64,000 nucleotides of DNA from Mycobacterium sp. 1081908.1. GTDB lineage: Bacteria > Actinomycetota > Actinomycetes > Mycobacteriales > Mycobacteriaceae. The first letter of the stretch is position 1, and every line of letters begins with the position of its first letter. The stretch covers positions 100,114-164,113 of the forward strand of contig NZ_LZLY01000104.1 of NCBI RefSeq assembly GCF_001673535.1, given 5' to 3'. The translations under genes and the position numbers were made by a program. The notes beneath the pieces were generated by a model. That model saw only the letters and a list, made by a program, of their open reading frames with translations, searched no databases and had not been told where the DNA came from. This document shows, piece by piece, positions 1-8,350 of the stretch.

Positions 1-528
1 CATCGCGACGGAGTCGTAAAGCGGGTACTGGTGAATGGTCCCTTCGCGTATCGCAAGCCCGGGGATCACGAGGCCGTAGTAGAAGACGCCCAATTTGGCG
101 CCGAGGAACCCGTTGAACAGCAGCGCCCAGCAGAAGCCGACGACGAGCCCGACCACGAGAAGGGTGGGTGGCCTGCGCCACTGAAACTTTGCGCTCAGCC
201 ATCGCCCCAGCCCCGCGCCGACGATCGCGGGCAGCACGAAGTACGACATGTAGCCGATGGGCACGGACGACGGAAGGCCGCCCCATGTCATGTTCAACGG
301 CCACCACGACGGCATCCGGGGCAGGGCGGGCGGGAACTGGGCGTACATCGCCCAGTCGTACGGTGCCTCGATCCAGGAGAACGAGATCGCCGAGACGCAC
401 AGCAGCAGGAGGGGGTGGGTGCGCCGCCGGCGGATGCTCAGGTAGACACCGACGACGAAAAACGCGATGCCCGTGACGTAGGCAAAGCCCATTGAGGCCT
501 TCAGCAAGGGCGTCATCCCGGCGCTCAT
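1..528 (-). CDS. AveC-like spirocyclase-family membrane protein (partial)
   Basis: This open frame reads out of the left edge, so the C-terminus is missing; 176 residues are visible. It has several hydrophobic segments: one near residues 10-30, a second around 38-52, a third after GYMSYFVLP and a fourth in the LLVVGLVVGF stretch. The WIEAPYDWAMY and FNGFLGAKLGVFYYG patterns recall the AveC-like spirocyclase family of actinobacterial multipass proteins. AveC acts in avermectin spiroketal formation, but the substrate of mycobacterial relatives is unknown. The ATG start overlaps the stop of an upstream 38-residue membrane peptide by 4 nt, which suggests translational coupling. Family assignment is from recall of motifs. 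Confidence 0.65.
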   Translation of the reverse strand, partial: MSAGMTPLLKASMGFAYVTGIAFFVVGVYLSIRRRRTHPLLLLCVSAISFSWIEAPYDWAMYAQFPPALPRMPSWWPLNMTWGGLPSSVPIGYMSYFVLPAIVGAGLGRWLSAKFQWRRPPTLLVVGLVVGFCWALLFNGFLGAKLGVFYYGLVIPGLAIREGTIHQYPLYDSVAM

Positions 529-641
529 CGATCGCCGTCGCGTCCGGGGGAGCGGCGCGCTTCGGGGTCGAAGCGCAGCACCAGGCCGAAGATCAGGACG
601 ATCAACCCGAACAGCGTGCCGAGCATGATGACTGCGCCCAC
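525..641 (-). CDS. 38-residue single-span membrane peptide upstream of the AveC-like gene
   Basis: A GTG start at 641 opens a 38-codon frame whose first 24 residues are strongly hydrophobic (MLGTLFGLIVLIFGL core), followed by a basic and acidic tail rich in Arg and Asp. Its TGA overlaps the ATG of the AveC-like gene in an ATGA, the arrangement expected of a coupled two-gene operon. It could be an accessory subunit or a leader that controls translation of the next gene. An ATG at 626 is an alternative start. No family is recognised. Confidence 0.5.
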   Translation of the reverse strand: MGAVIMLGTLFGLIVLIFGLVLRFDPEARRSPGRDGDR

Positions 642-675
642 GTCCGCGCCCCTTCCGGTAACGGGTTCGAACCTC

Positions 676-695
676 AAGATAGTGCATGCTATCTT
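676..695. promoter_or_regulatory. TetR-type inverted repeat between divergent genes
   Basis: The arms aagatag and ctatctt form a perfect 7-bp inverted repeat around the 6-bp spacer tgcatg. It lies 8 bp before the GTG of the TetR gene and 35 bp from the divergent small membrane gene. This is the expected place for autorepression and control of both transcripts. Confidence 0.55.
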
Positions 696-702
696 AAAAG
701 TC

Positions 703-1341
703 GTGCCCCAGCGACCCGCAGTCACCGCGGCGACGCGCCGCCCCCGCGGCGCGCCGCGCAAACTGCTGCTCGACGCCGCCCGAGACCTCTTCGCGCGCCA
801 GGACTACCGCGGCACCACCACGCGCGAAATCGCCCAGGCCGCAGGCGTAACCGAACATCTGCTGTTTCGGCACTTCGGCTCGAAGGCGGCGCTGTTCCGC
901 GAGGCCCTCGTCTCGCCCTTCACCAGCTTCGTCGACGAATTCGGCCGCACGTGGCAGTCCGTCGTGCCCGAGGAGACCAAGGAGGAGGAGCTGGCGGGCC
1001 ATTTCGTCGGGCAGCTCTACGACGTGTTCGTGGAACACCAGGGTCTGCTTTTGACCCTGATGGCATCGGAGGCGCTCAGCGACGAGGAAAAGGCCGACGC
1101 CGGCATCGACGACGTCCGGCGGGCCATCACCGTGCTCGGCCAGATCAGCGCCGAGGGCATGCACCTGCGCGGGTTGCGGTCGGATCACCCCGACCTGCCG
1201 GCGCATTCGACGGTGGCGATGATCGCCGGCATGGCCGCGCTGCGTTCGACCTATTTCGGAAGCAAGCAGCCGCCGAGGGAAGTGATCGTCGAGGAGCTCG
1301 TCCAGGCGATCCTGCACGGCTTCCTGCACCGAAACGATTGA
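703..1341 (+). CDS. TetR/AcrR family transcriptional regulator
   Basis: A 212-residue regulator. The N-terminal helix-turn-helix is clear: LLLDAARDLFARQDYRGTT, then TREIAQAAGV and the recognition helix TEHLLFRHFGSKAALF. The ligand-binding C-terminal domain is typical in length and not diagnostic. The GTG at 703 is chosen because the longer upstream frame would run through the palindromic operator and promoter. The gene is followed 8 bp later by a cytochrome P450, so it probably controls that P450 and the divergent AveC-like pair. The ligand cannot be inferred. Confidence 0.8.
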   Translation: MPQRPAVTAATRRPRGAPRKLLLDAARDLFARQDYRGTTTREIAQAAGVTEHLLFRHFGSKAALFREALVSPFTSFVDEFGRTWQSVVPEETKEEELAGHFVGQLYDVFVEHQGLLLTLMASEALSDEEKADAGIDDVRRAITVLGQISAEGMHLRGLRSDHPDLPAHSTVAMIAGMAALRSTYFGSKQPPREVIVEELVQAILHGFLHRND

Positions 1342-1349
1342 GAGGCCAG

Positions 1350-2549
1350 ATGTTACGTTCAGCCGAGCTGTACTACGACCCATACGACGTCGCCATCGAC
1401 GACGACCCGTACCCGGTGTGGAAGCGCATGCGCGAAGAGGCGCCGTTGTATTACAACGAGAAGTACAACTTCTACGCGCTGAGCCGGTACGAGGACGTGG
1501 CACGCGAGCTGCCGAACTGGGAGACCTATCGATCCGGCCGGGGGACAACTGCCGACATCCTGTTCAACAACATCGAAGTGCCGCCGGGCATCCTGCTGTT
1601 CGAGGATCCGCCGCTGCACGACCTGCATCGCCGCCTGCTGTCCCGGGTGTTCACGCCGCGCCGCATGCTGGCCGTCGAGTCCATGGTGCGCGGATTCTGT
1701 GTCCGCGAACTCGACCCGCTGATCGGCGCCGGCGGTTTCGACTTCATCGCGGACCTCGGGGCGATGATGCCGATGCGGACCATCGGCTATCTGCTGGGCA
1801 TCCCCGAGCAGGACCAGGCGAACATCCGAGATCGCAACGGCGCCTTCATCGAAATGGCCGAGGGGCGCAAGCCCGGTGAGGTCAACCCGAATCTGTTCGC
1901 GGACACCATCGCGATGTTCGCCGAGTACATCGAATGGCGCGCCGGGCATCCATCCGACGACCTGATGACCGACCTGCTGCGCGCGGAGATCGACGAGCCC
2001 GACGGCACGCGGCGCCCCCTGTCGCGGACGGAGGTGCTGGCCTACACGGCCATGATCGCCGGCGCCGGCAACGAAACCACGGCTCGATTAATCGGTTTCA
2101 TGGGTCAGCTGCTGTCGGATCACCCGGACCAGCGGTGCGAACTCGCGGCCGATCCGTCGCTGATCCCCGGCGCGGTCGAGGAAACGCTGCGCTACGAGCC
2201 GCCGTCGCCGGTGCAGGCGCGCTACGTTGCCCGCGATGCCGAGCACTACGGCCGCGCGGTGCCGGAGGGGTCGTTCATGTTGCTGCTCAACGGTTCCGCC
2301 AACCGCGACGAACGCCATTTCCCCGATCCGGACCGCTTCGACATCCACCGCCAGGGCGGGCACCTCAGCTTCGGGCAGGGCCTGCACTTCTGCCTCGGCT
2401 CGGCGCTGGCCCGGATGGAGGCCCGGGTGGCCTTCGAGGAGGTCCTCAAACGCTGGCCCGACTGGGAGGTCGACTACGCCAACGCCGAACGCGCCCACAC
2501 CGCCAGCGTGCGCGGGTGGGCGCGCCTGCCCGTCGTCACCGAGGGGTAG
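1350..2549 (+). CDS. Cytochrome P450
   Basis: A 399-residue soluble bacterial P450. The I-helix oxygen-binding motif is AGAGNETT (about 237-244), the K-helix ExxR is ETLR (about 278-281), and the heme loop is FGQGLHFCLG (about 341-350), with the thiolate Cys near 348. The start ATG at 1350 follows the gaggcca sequence after the TetR stop. A much longer open frame upstream is an artefact of high GC. It sits in an operon with the TetR regulator. Substrate is unknown; neighbours suggest lipid, terpenoid or steroid-like compounds, which is inference. Confidence 0.9.
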   Translation: MLRSAELYYDPYDVAIDDDPYPVWKRMREEAPLYYNEKYNFYALSRYEDVARELPNWETYRSGRGTTADILFNNIEVPPGILLFEDPPLHDLHRRLLSRVFTPRRMLAVESMVRGFCVRELDPLIGAGGFDFIADLGAMMPMRTIGYLLGIPEQDQANIRDRNGAFIEMAEGRKPGEVNPNLFADTIAMFAEYIEWRAGHPSDDLMTDLLRAEIDEPDGTRRPLSRTEVLAYTAMIAGAGNETTARLIGFMGQLLSDHPDQRCELAADPSLIPGAVEETLRYEPPSPVQARYVARDAEHYGRAVPEGSFMLLLNGSANRDERHFPDPDRFDIHRQGGHLSFGQGLHFCLGSALARMEARVAFEEVLKRWPDWEVDYANAERAHTASVRGWARLPVVTEG

Positions 2550-2558
2550 CGCTCGAGC

Positions 2559-2604
2559 GCCGCGCTAGCGTCACGCTCGAGCCCGAGCGCCACGCTAGCG
2601 CGGC
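2559..2604. terminator. Nested stem-loop between convergent genes
   Basis: A perfect 12-bp inverted repeat, gccgcgctagcg (2559-2570) with cgctagcgcggc (2593-2604), encloses a second hairpin, cgctcg (2574-2579) with cgagcg (2584-2589). It lies exactly between the stops of the P450 and the convergent hydrolase, so it fits a bidirectional terminator. There is no long U-tract, as is usual for mycobacteria. Confidence 0.6.
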
Positions 2605-2614
2605 TTTCGAGACT

Positions 2615-3640
2615 CTAGGAGGCGCTTTCGTCGACCAGCACGGCGCCGCCGGGCTGATTCCCGAGCGTCTGGAGCGGGATGTCGCCGCCCTGTGCGGTGA
2701 GGCGAACGATCTGGGCCAGCTGATCGGGGGCGTCGCACTGCAGGTAGTGGTCGGCGCTCGGCAGCACCCAGTAGCGGTTGCGGCCGGGCTTGCTCTTCAG
2801 GTACGTCTGCCAGACGTAGTTGGGAACCCGTAGGGGCGAGACGTTGTCGTGGATGCCCCACACCACGGTGGTGTCGACCGGGCTCTTGGAAAGCGCCTCC
2901 AGCCAACCGGTTTCACCCGCCGAGCGCTCGTTGAGGTATTGAATCGTGTCCGGCAGCACGCGGATCCCGTCGTTGTGGGCGAAACACCTCGCCAGCGCGG
3001 CGATCTCCGGATCTCCCAGCGTCCGCCGGGGCATGAAGGTGCTGACGCCCAGGCCGGCCGCGAGCATCTCCGGCGTGGTCGCGGCCGCGGTGTCTCGCCC
3101 GGTCGCGGGGTCGAGCAAGGCAGTCTGGAACACGGTGAGGTTCGAGAGCGGCAGATAGATGTTGGCGTTCGTCATGATGAGGTCGACGGGCACGGCGGGC
3201 GGGTCCTGGGCCGCCAGCATCTCCAGCGCGATCATGCCGACGCTACTGCCGCGATCGTGCGTGAGCATGCGGAATTCGGTCAGCTTCCACACCTGGGTGA
3301 TCGCGTAGACGAGCAGGCGCGCGTCGTCGAACAGCGAATAGACGTGCGGCGCCGGCGGCTTCTCGGACAACCCGTAGCCGGGAAAGTCCAGCGTGAACAT
3401 GTCGAAGTCGGAAGCCAGTTCGCCGGCCAGGGCGAAATAGTCGATGCTCGACGTCGGAAAGCCGTGCACCAGCACCAGCGCGGGCGCCCCGGGCGTGCCG
3501 CACCGGCGGCTGAACACCGTGAGTTCCTGCCCGTCGTTGGCCGCCGTCGTCGACCGCCACCGCAGCTCGGTCCCGCCTTTTTGCCACTCCGCGAAGATGT
3601 CCAAGCTGCCAGCATCGCAGAGGTGGTCGCGGTTGGACAA
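2615..3640 (-). CDS. Alpha/beta hydrolase, epoxide hydrolase/haloalkane dehalogenase-like
   Basis: A 341-residue alpha/beta-fold enzyme. The oxyanion region is HGFPTSS (about 59-65). The nucleophile elbow is HDRGSS with Asp129 in place of Ser, as in epoxide hydrolases and haloalkane dehalogenases. The likely catalytic His is in SADHYLQCDAPDQ near the C-terminus. It is the last gene of a six-gene operon, 8 bp after the alcohol dehydrogenase. An Asp nucleophile implies an ester intermediate with an epoxide or halide substrate. The true substrate is not visible. Confidence 0.75.
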   Translation of the reverse strand: MSNRDHLCDAGSLDIFAEWQKGGTELRWRSTTAANDGQELTVFSRRCGTPGAPALVLVHGFPTSSIDYFALAGELASDFDMFTLDFPGYGLSEKPPAPHVYSLFDDARLLVYAITQVWKLTEFRMLTHDRGSSVGMIALEMLAAQDPPAVPVDLIMTNANIYLPLSNLTVFQTALLDPATGRDTAAATTPEMLAAGLGVSTFMPRRTLGDPEIAALARCFAHNDGIRVLPDTIQYLNERSAGETGWLEALSKSPVDTTVVWGIHDNVSPLRVPNYVWQTYLKSKPGRNRYWVLPSADHYLQCDAPDQLAQIVRLTAQGGDIPLQTLGNQPGGAVLVDESAS

Positions 3641-3648
3641 CCGCCACG

Positions 3649-4659
3649 CTAGGGGAACGTGACGACGACCTTGTCCGCGGCGCCGGGCGTGTGGGCAAGT
3701 TCGAGCGCCTCGCCGACATTGTCAAACGGAATGGTGTGGCTGACGATCAGCGCATACTTCTCCCAATTCGCGACGAGATCCTTGGTCACCTCGAAGATCT
3801 CGTCGGGATAGCCCATGCTTCCGAGGATGGTGATCTCGTTGCTCATCACGTTGACGAACTCGACGGGAACCGGCTCCTTGTGCACGCCGACGATGGCGAG
3901 GGTGGCGCCCTTCTTGGCGGCCGTCAGCGCGGTGTTGACGACGGCGGGTGCGCCCGCGGCGTCGAGGTAGATGTCGGTGCCCGCCTTTCCGGGAAACATG
4001 CTTTCACCCGCACCATGCAGCTCGATGAGTCGCTGCACGACATTCTCCTCGGCGGAGTTGATGACGGCGTCGGCACCGATTTGCAGCGCTTTGTCCAGCC
4101 GGGTGGGAATCAGGTCCGCGACCACAACGTGGCTTACGCCAAGGGATTTGAAGGCCAGCGTCGCACCCAGCCCGACCGGGCCGGCGCCGAACACGAGGAC
4201 CTTGTCCGACGGCTTGGGTTTGCAGCGGTTGGCGCCGTGGCGCGCGACGGCCATCGGCTCGTTGAGCGCGGCGACCTCCCACGGAATGTGGTTGGGGATG
4301 ACCTCCAAACTGGTTCCGCGGACGGCGTTCTCGATCAGCAGGTACTCGGAGAGCGCCCCGCTGGCCCCGCCGTTGCCGATGATGCCGCTCGGGGCGGCCA
4401 TGGGGTTGACGACGACGTGGTCCCCGACCGCGACGCCGGACACGTCACCGCCGACCTCGGTGACTTCCCCGGCCGGCTCGTGCCCGAGCGGCATGTGCCC
4501 CTGGCGCGGAGGGACACCGCCGATCGTGATGTAAAACGCGTCGGAACCGCAGATGCCGCACGCGCGCATTCGGACCAGTACGTCGCGCGGGCCGACGCGC
4601 GGGCGGTCCGCGTCCACCACCTCGGCCGTGCCGGGGCCCGTCACCATTGAAACCTTCAC
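3649..4659 (-). CDS. Zinc-binding medium-chain alcohol dehydrogenase
   Basis: A 336-residue MDR-family dehydrogenase. Catalytic zinc ligands are in CGICGSD (Cys37) and GHEPAGE (His60, Glu61), and the nucleotide-binding turn is GAGPVG. The four-Cys structural-zinc loop usual after the GHE motif is absent; the segment NPMAAPSGIIGN replaces it. It resembles threonine- or butanediol-dehydrogenase-type enzymes. It probably oxidises a secondary alcohol made elsewhere in the operon. It lies between the VOC protein and the hydrolase. Confidence 0.8.
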   Translation of the reverse strand: MKVSMVTGPGTAEVVDADRPRVGPRDVLVRMRACGICGSDAFYITIGGVPPRQGHMPLGHEPAGEVTEVGGDVSGVAVGDHVVVNPMAAPSGIIGNGGASGALSEYLLIENAVRGTSLEVIPNHIPWEVAALNEPMAVARHGANRCKPKPSDKVLVFGAGPVGLGATLAFKSLGVSHVVVADLIPTRLDKALQIGADAVINSAEENVVQRLIELHGAGESMFPGKAGTDIYLDAAGAPAVVNTALTAAKKGATLAIVGVHKEPVPVEFVNVMSNEITILGSMGYPDEIFEVTKDLVANWEKYALIVSHTIPFDNVGEALELAHTPGAADKVVVTFP

Positions 4660-4683
4660 CGCTCGACTCCTTGCCGTAATGAC

Positions 4684-5133
4684 CTAGGCCGCCATCGATT
4701 TCAGGAATCCCGGCCAGTCGGGAAACAGCGCCCGGTCGACGATCTCGATGCGCACCCCGCCGGGGTCGGTGTAGTACGCGAACGTCGTCAGCGCGTCACC
4801 GCTGGGCCGCGCCTCCAGCCGGTACCCGGTCCGTTCCAGCTCCGCCGCGGCCGCTGCGAGATCGTCGACCCAGTAGCCGAGGTGATGGGCGGCGCCGCCG
4901 GGCGGCGCGGCCCAGATCGTCCCCGGCACTTCCTGAATCAGTTCCAGGTGCGGCGCGTCCACCGAGTAGACGAACCGGAAGGGCACCTCGACGTCACCGT
5001 CGGCCGTCCTGACGCTCAGCATGGCCTCGACGGGCTTCGTCCACCGGTAGCCCATCACCGCGGTCAGGCGTTCCGCTGCGGCGGCCATGTCGTCGACCAC
5101 GAGCCCGGTGTGGTAGCAGTCCGCCGGGTTCAT
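4684..5133 (-). CDS. VOC/glyoxalase-fold protein
   Basis: A 149-residue protein with two beta-alpha-beta-beta-beta halves: YHTGLVVDDMAAAAERL near the N-terminus and HHLGYWVDDLAAAAAEL in the middle. Metal-ligand candidates are the His in each half and the Glu of RIEIVD. The family includes dioxygenases, epimerases and isomerases, so the reaction is open. Its ATG overlaps the sulfotransferase stop by 4 nt, which supports this start rather than an upstream one. Confidence 0.75.
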   Translation of the reverse strand: MNPADCYHTGLVVDDMAAAAERLTAVMGYRWTKPVEAMLSVRTADGDVEVPFRFVYSVDAPHLELIQEVPGTIWAAPPGGAAHHLGYWVDDLAAAAAELERTGYRLEARPSGDALTTFAYYTDPGGVRIEIVDRALFPDWPGFLKSMAA

Positions 5134-6314
5134 GGCGTGCCCTCCAGCTCGATGTCGAAGGTGTCGAGGTACTCGGCGAAAATCGGCTCGAGCTGCGCAA
5201 CGGTCAGATCGTATTGACCGAGGTTGTAGCTGTTGAGGGCAAACCGATCCTGGGGATGCGCGGCCAGCCAATTCCGCATGCGCGCTTCGGTTTCGGCGGT
5301 CAGCGGGTCGCCTGCCCAGTCGTAGATGCGACGCATCACGTCCATCGGGTCGCGCATCATCTCGTGGTAGTACATGTGAAAGAAGCGGTCGTCGCCGATG
5401 CGTTCACGGGTCCGCAGCGGCCGCTCGACGTGGTAGCGCATCTGCCACATCGCGTTGCGCCCCATCGCTTCCAGGTCGATCGCCTCGGGATGCTGTGTCA
5501 TTCCCTTGGGCAGCTTCCACAGGTTGCACAGCGACCCCGTCGCTTTGTACGGGTCGCGATGGGCCCAAATGAGCCGGGCGTCGGGGAAAACCTTCAGCAG
5601 CGTCTCGATGTGCACCGAATGCGACGGCATCTTCAGGCTCCACGTGCCCGGGGCGGCGGACTGCAGCACCTGCAGATACCGCTTCTGATACTCGTAGGTG
5701 CTGGTCATGTCCGCCTCGTCGAACAGCCATTCGGCGTAGCGCGCGGTCGACAGGAACGAGTCCCAGGACAGGCCTTTGAAGTCCTGGTTATGGATGAACA
5801 TGTCCTCGGTCGGGCCGTCGGCGTCTTCCCAGTGCGGCAGCGGCACTTTCGCCTGCTTGACCATTTCCAGGATCTTGCGCTGCTCCTCCAGCAGCGCCAG
5901 GCACCGCGGGTCGGTGCGCAGCGTCGCGGTGGGGGCCGGCGGTACCGGGTCGACGCACTGCCAGTGCAGCAGCGACCGGCGGGCGGGGTCCTGGTCCAGC
6001 AGGTAGCTGATGACCGTGGTTCCGGTGCGGGGCATGCCGAGGATGATCAGTGGCCGCTCGACCGGCGTGTCCAGCACCTCGGGATGGGCCTGGATGTAGG
6101 CGTGCACTTGTAGGCGCCGACCCAGCGCGTCGGTGGCATCGGTGAGGATGCGGTCGCGGCCGAACGGTGTGAACGCCGGCGAGTTGTTGACCTCGTCGAT
6201 GATGAGCTGCAATCCCGCACGCCACGAATCGGATTCGGCCTCGGTGAGGCCGGTGCGCTGCGCGGCCAGCTTGAGGACGTCGTCCGCGGTCGTAACGTTG
6301 TCGTAGTCGCCCAT
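5130..6314 (-). CDS. PAPS-dependent sulfotransferase
   Basis: A 394-residue sulfotransferase. The 5'-phosphosulfate loop is LGMPRTGTT (92-100) and the 3'-phosphate-binding segment is AHRDPYKATGS. It has the roughly 390-residue length of the mycobacterial sulfotransferase family. It would transfer sulfate from PAPS to a hydroxyl on a lipid or small molecule. It is preceded by an SDR and a metallo-beta-lactamase hydrolase of alkylsulfatase type, so sulfate-ester formation and removal may be encoded side by side. The acceptor is unknown. Confidence 0.85.
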   Translation of the reverse strand: MGDYDNVTTADDVLKLAAQRTGLTEAESDSWRAGLQLIIDEVNNSPAFTPFGRDRILTDATDALGRRLQVHAYIQAHPEVLDTPVERPLIILGMPRTGTTVISYLLDQDPARRSLLHWQCVDPVPPAPTATLRTDPRCLALLEEQRKILEMVKQAKVPLPHWEDADGPTEDMFIHNQDFKGLSWDSFLSTARYAEWLFDEADMTSTYEYQKRYLQVLQSAAPGTWSLKMPSHSVHIETLLKVFPDARLIWAHRDPYKATGSLCNLWKLPKGMTQHPEAIDLEAMGRNAMWQMRYHVERPLRTRERIGDDRFFHMYYHEMMRDPMDVMRRIYDWAGDPLTAETEARMRNWLAAHPQDRFALNSYNLGQYDLTVAQLEPIFAEYLDTFDIELEGTP

Positions 6315-6317
6315 CGC

Positions 6318-7067
6318 TCACACCGTCAGGTATCCGCCGTCGACAGCGATGGTGCTGCCGGTGATGTACGACGCGGCGTCGGTGCACAGGAACAACGCGG
6401 CGCCGGCGCAATCCTGGGGCGTTCCGGGTCTGCCCAGCGGTGTGTGGAAGCCGATCTCGACGTCCATCACTTGGGGGATGGCCATGGCCGGATGCGTCAT
6501 CCGCGTGTCGATCAGCCCGGGCGCGATGGCGTTGACGCGGATTCCGTCGTCGGCCCAGCGGCGGGAGAGGTTCATCGTCAAAGCGATCAGGCCCATCTTC
6601 GACGAGGCGTAGCCGGGAACGAAGACGGCCGAACGGAACGCCGACATCGACACGACGTTGACGACGCTGGCGCCGCCGGGGGCGTTGCTCGACTTCAGGC
6701 GGTCATGGCAGCGCATGGTCAGCCGCATGGGGCCGAACATGTTCTGCGCCACCGACGCAACGTAGCCGTCCGGGTCGTACTCGTCGCCTGCCGGGTAGGG
6801 GCCGCCCGCGTTGTTGACCAGAATGTCCAAGTCGCCCAGAGCGTCCACCAGTTCGTCGACGGAGCCGGGGTCTTGGATCAGGCACCGCTGGTAGGCGAAC
6901 GCGCCCAGGTCCGTCTCCGGATAGTCGGCTGCCGACGCGCGGGTGCCGGTCACTGTGACGGCGGCGCCCGCCGTGGCGAACGCGGCGGCGATAGCGTTGC
7001 CGATGCCGCTGGTGCCGCCGGTCACCAGCACGTTGGCGCCGGTGAAATCAAAGCTGACAGAGTTCAT
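6318..7067 (-). CDS. SDR family oxidoreductase
   Basis: A 249-residue classical short-chain dehydrogenase. It has the TGGTSGIG cofactor motif (16-23), the NNAGGP motif, the catalytic YASSK pair and the C-terminal ITGSTIAVDGG signature. The ATG at 7067 overlaps the stop of the upstream metallo-hydrolase by 4 nt; a longer frame reaching 7364 is rejected. It probably interconverts a hydroxyl and a ketone in the same pathway as the sulfotransferase. Confidence 0.85.
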   Translation of the reverse strand: MNSVSFDFTGANVLVTGGTSGIGNAIAAAFATAGAAVTVTGTRASAADYPETDLGAFAYQRCLIQDPGSVDELVDALGDLDILVNNAGGPYPAGDEYDPDGYVASVAQNMFGPMRLTMRCHDRLKSSNAPGGASVVNVVSMSAFRSAVFVPGYASSKMGLIALTMNLSRRWADDGIRVNAIAPGLIDTRMTHPAMAIPQVMDVEIGFHTPLGRPGTPQDCAGAALFLCTDAASYITGSTIAVDGGYLTV

Positions 7068-8308
7068 TCGGGCGTCCTCAGTTCCTTGATTGACTTGGTG
7101 AGCCAGGCTTTTTCCCAGAAGTTTTCGGTGTCGCCCAGAAGCGCTTCGTGCGCGTCGGCGGCGACCGCGCGCGCCGCCGCATGGACGGGCTCGACGGCCA
7201 GGACCAGGTCGGTCAGATGCAAGGCCTGCACGGGCCGCCCGGCGGTCACATGAGCGCGGGCCGCATCCACCAGCGCGCCGGCGCCGGCGGCACGGACGAC
7301 GTCGGCCGCAACGGAATCCGGTGCGACACCGTAGAGCTCGGTGGTGGAGCGATGCCGGAACCAACCGGTGTACATCTCCCAGATGGCGCGCACGTTCCAG
7401 GCGGTCTTGCCGTAGCCCTCGCCGATGTCGAGCGCCTCGGGCACCTTGACGTCGCGCATCGCTGTATAGAGGTCGGCGCCGGAATTCATCAGTGCGACGG
7501 TGCGGTCGTGCACGGCCTGCATGGCGTCACGCATCGCGGTGACTTCCTCGGCGATGCGCTCGGCGCCCTCGATGGGGTCGAAGTGGCCGGTAATCAGCCG
7601 CTCCGGTCCGTATGCCAGCACGGTGTTCAGCGATTCGATGTAGAGGATCGGGTCGCGGTAGCGGTCGCCGCGGATCGTCATCAAGTTCGGCACATGGCCG
7701 AACAGCGGGCCGAACAGATTGCCACTGAACAGGATTCGATCCTCGGGTAGCCATACCACGATCGCGTCCGTGGTCTCGCCGCCCGGCGTCCAGGCCAGCT
7801 CGAATGCGCGCCCGCCGACCGTCAGCACGTGGCGGCGGTCGAAGGTCGTGGTGGGCTCGGGAAACGAGAAGTCGATCGTCGCCGGGTCGATGGTCTTGAA
7901 ATGCTCGAGCACGGCGTCGGAGAACTTCTGGAAGGCGAACGACGTCTTGGGCACGCGATAGCCCATCAGGCGTTCGTTGTCGTCGCGCCAGTAGCGGTAG
8001 TTGCGGTGCATGACGACGTGGGTCTCATCGTCGCGCAGCGAGTTCACCCCACCCCAATGATCCGCGTGGCCCTGGGTGATGACGATCGCCCGGGTCGGGC
8101 CGGCGACGGCCGCAAAAGCCTTGCGGTGCAACGGGCCTTCGAAGACCAGCCCGGTGTTGACGATGACGCGTCCGTCGTTGGTGGCCACCGCATAGGCGTT
8201 GGAGACGCCGGGCGACATCCAGATGCCGTCGCCCAGCGATATCGCGGGGGTGTCGCTCGCCGCGGCCAGCTCGCCCGCTCCGGGACGCTCCCGGTGAATC
8301 CCAGCCAT
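7064..8308 (-). CDS. Metallo-beta-lactamase-fold hydrolase, alkylsulfatase-like
   Basis: A 414-residue protein. The metal site is TQGHADHWGG: the usual HxHxDH has Gln79 for the first His, while His81, Asp83 and His84 are kept. Later ligands are plausible in TPGGETTDA and TGHFDPIEG. The C-terminal part, with IWEMYTGWFRHRS, recalls the alkylsulfatase dimerisation domain of SdsA1/BDS1 relatives. It may hydrolyse a sulfate ester or a related ester. The Gln substitution leaves catalysis uncertain. It is the first gene of the six-gene operon and is divergent from an SDR-TetR pair across 42 bp. Confidence 0.75.
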   Translation of the reverse strand: MAGIHRERPGAGELAAASDTPAISLGDGIWMSPGVSNAYAVATNDGRVIVNTGLVFEGPLHRKAFAAVAGPTRAIVITQGHADHWGGVNSLRDDETHVVMHRNYRYWRDDNERLMGYRVPKTSFAFQKFSDAVLEHFKTIDPATIDFSFPEPTTTFDRRHVLTVGGRAFELAWTPGGETTDAIVVWLPEDRILFSGNLFGPLFGHVPNLMTIRGDRYRDPILYIESLNTVLAYGPERLITGHFDPIEGAERIAEEVTAMRDAMQAVHDRTVALMNSGADLYTAMRDVKVPEALDIGEGYGKTAWNVRAIWEMYTGWFRHRSTTELYGVAPDSVAADVVRAAGAGALVDAARAHVTAGRPVQALHLTDLVLAVEPVHAAARAVAADAHEALLGDTENFWEKAWLTKSIKELRTPE

Positions 8309-8318
8309 GGCTTGCGAT

Positions 8319-8336
8319 CCTCTATAGTTCTAGAGG
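8319..8336. promoter_or_regulatory. Inverted-repeat operator in a 42-bp divergent promoter
   Basis: The arms cctcta and tagagg flank the spacer tagttc, an 18-bp site placed between the metallo-hydrolase start (8308) and the SDR start (8351). The TetR gene two positions along (9121) is the natural candidate to bind it and control both directions. Confidence 0.55.
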
Positions 8337-8350
8337 TAAAGTCAATACCC

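Noticed and set aside
492..1349. Long open frame fused in front of the P450 (685 residues)
   Set aside because: The first 286 codons lie antisense to or out of frame with the AveC-like and TetR genes and are Arg/Ala/Pro-rich without any domain. It is a high-GC shadow; the P450 starts at 1350.
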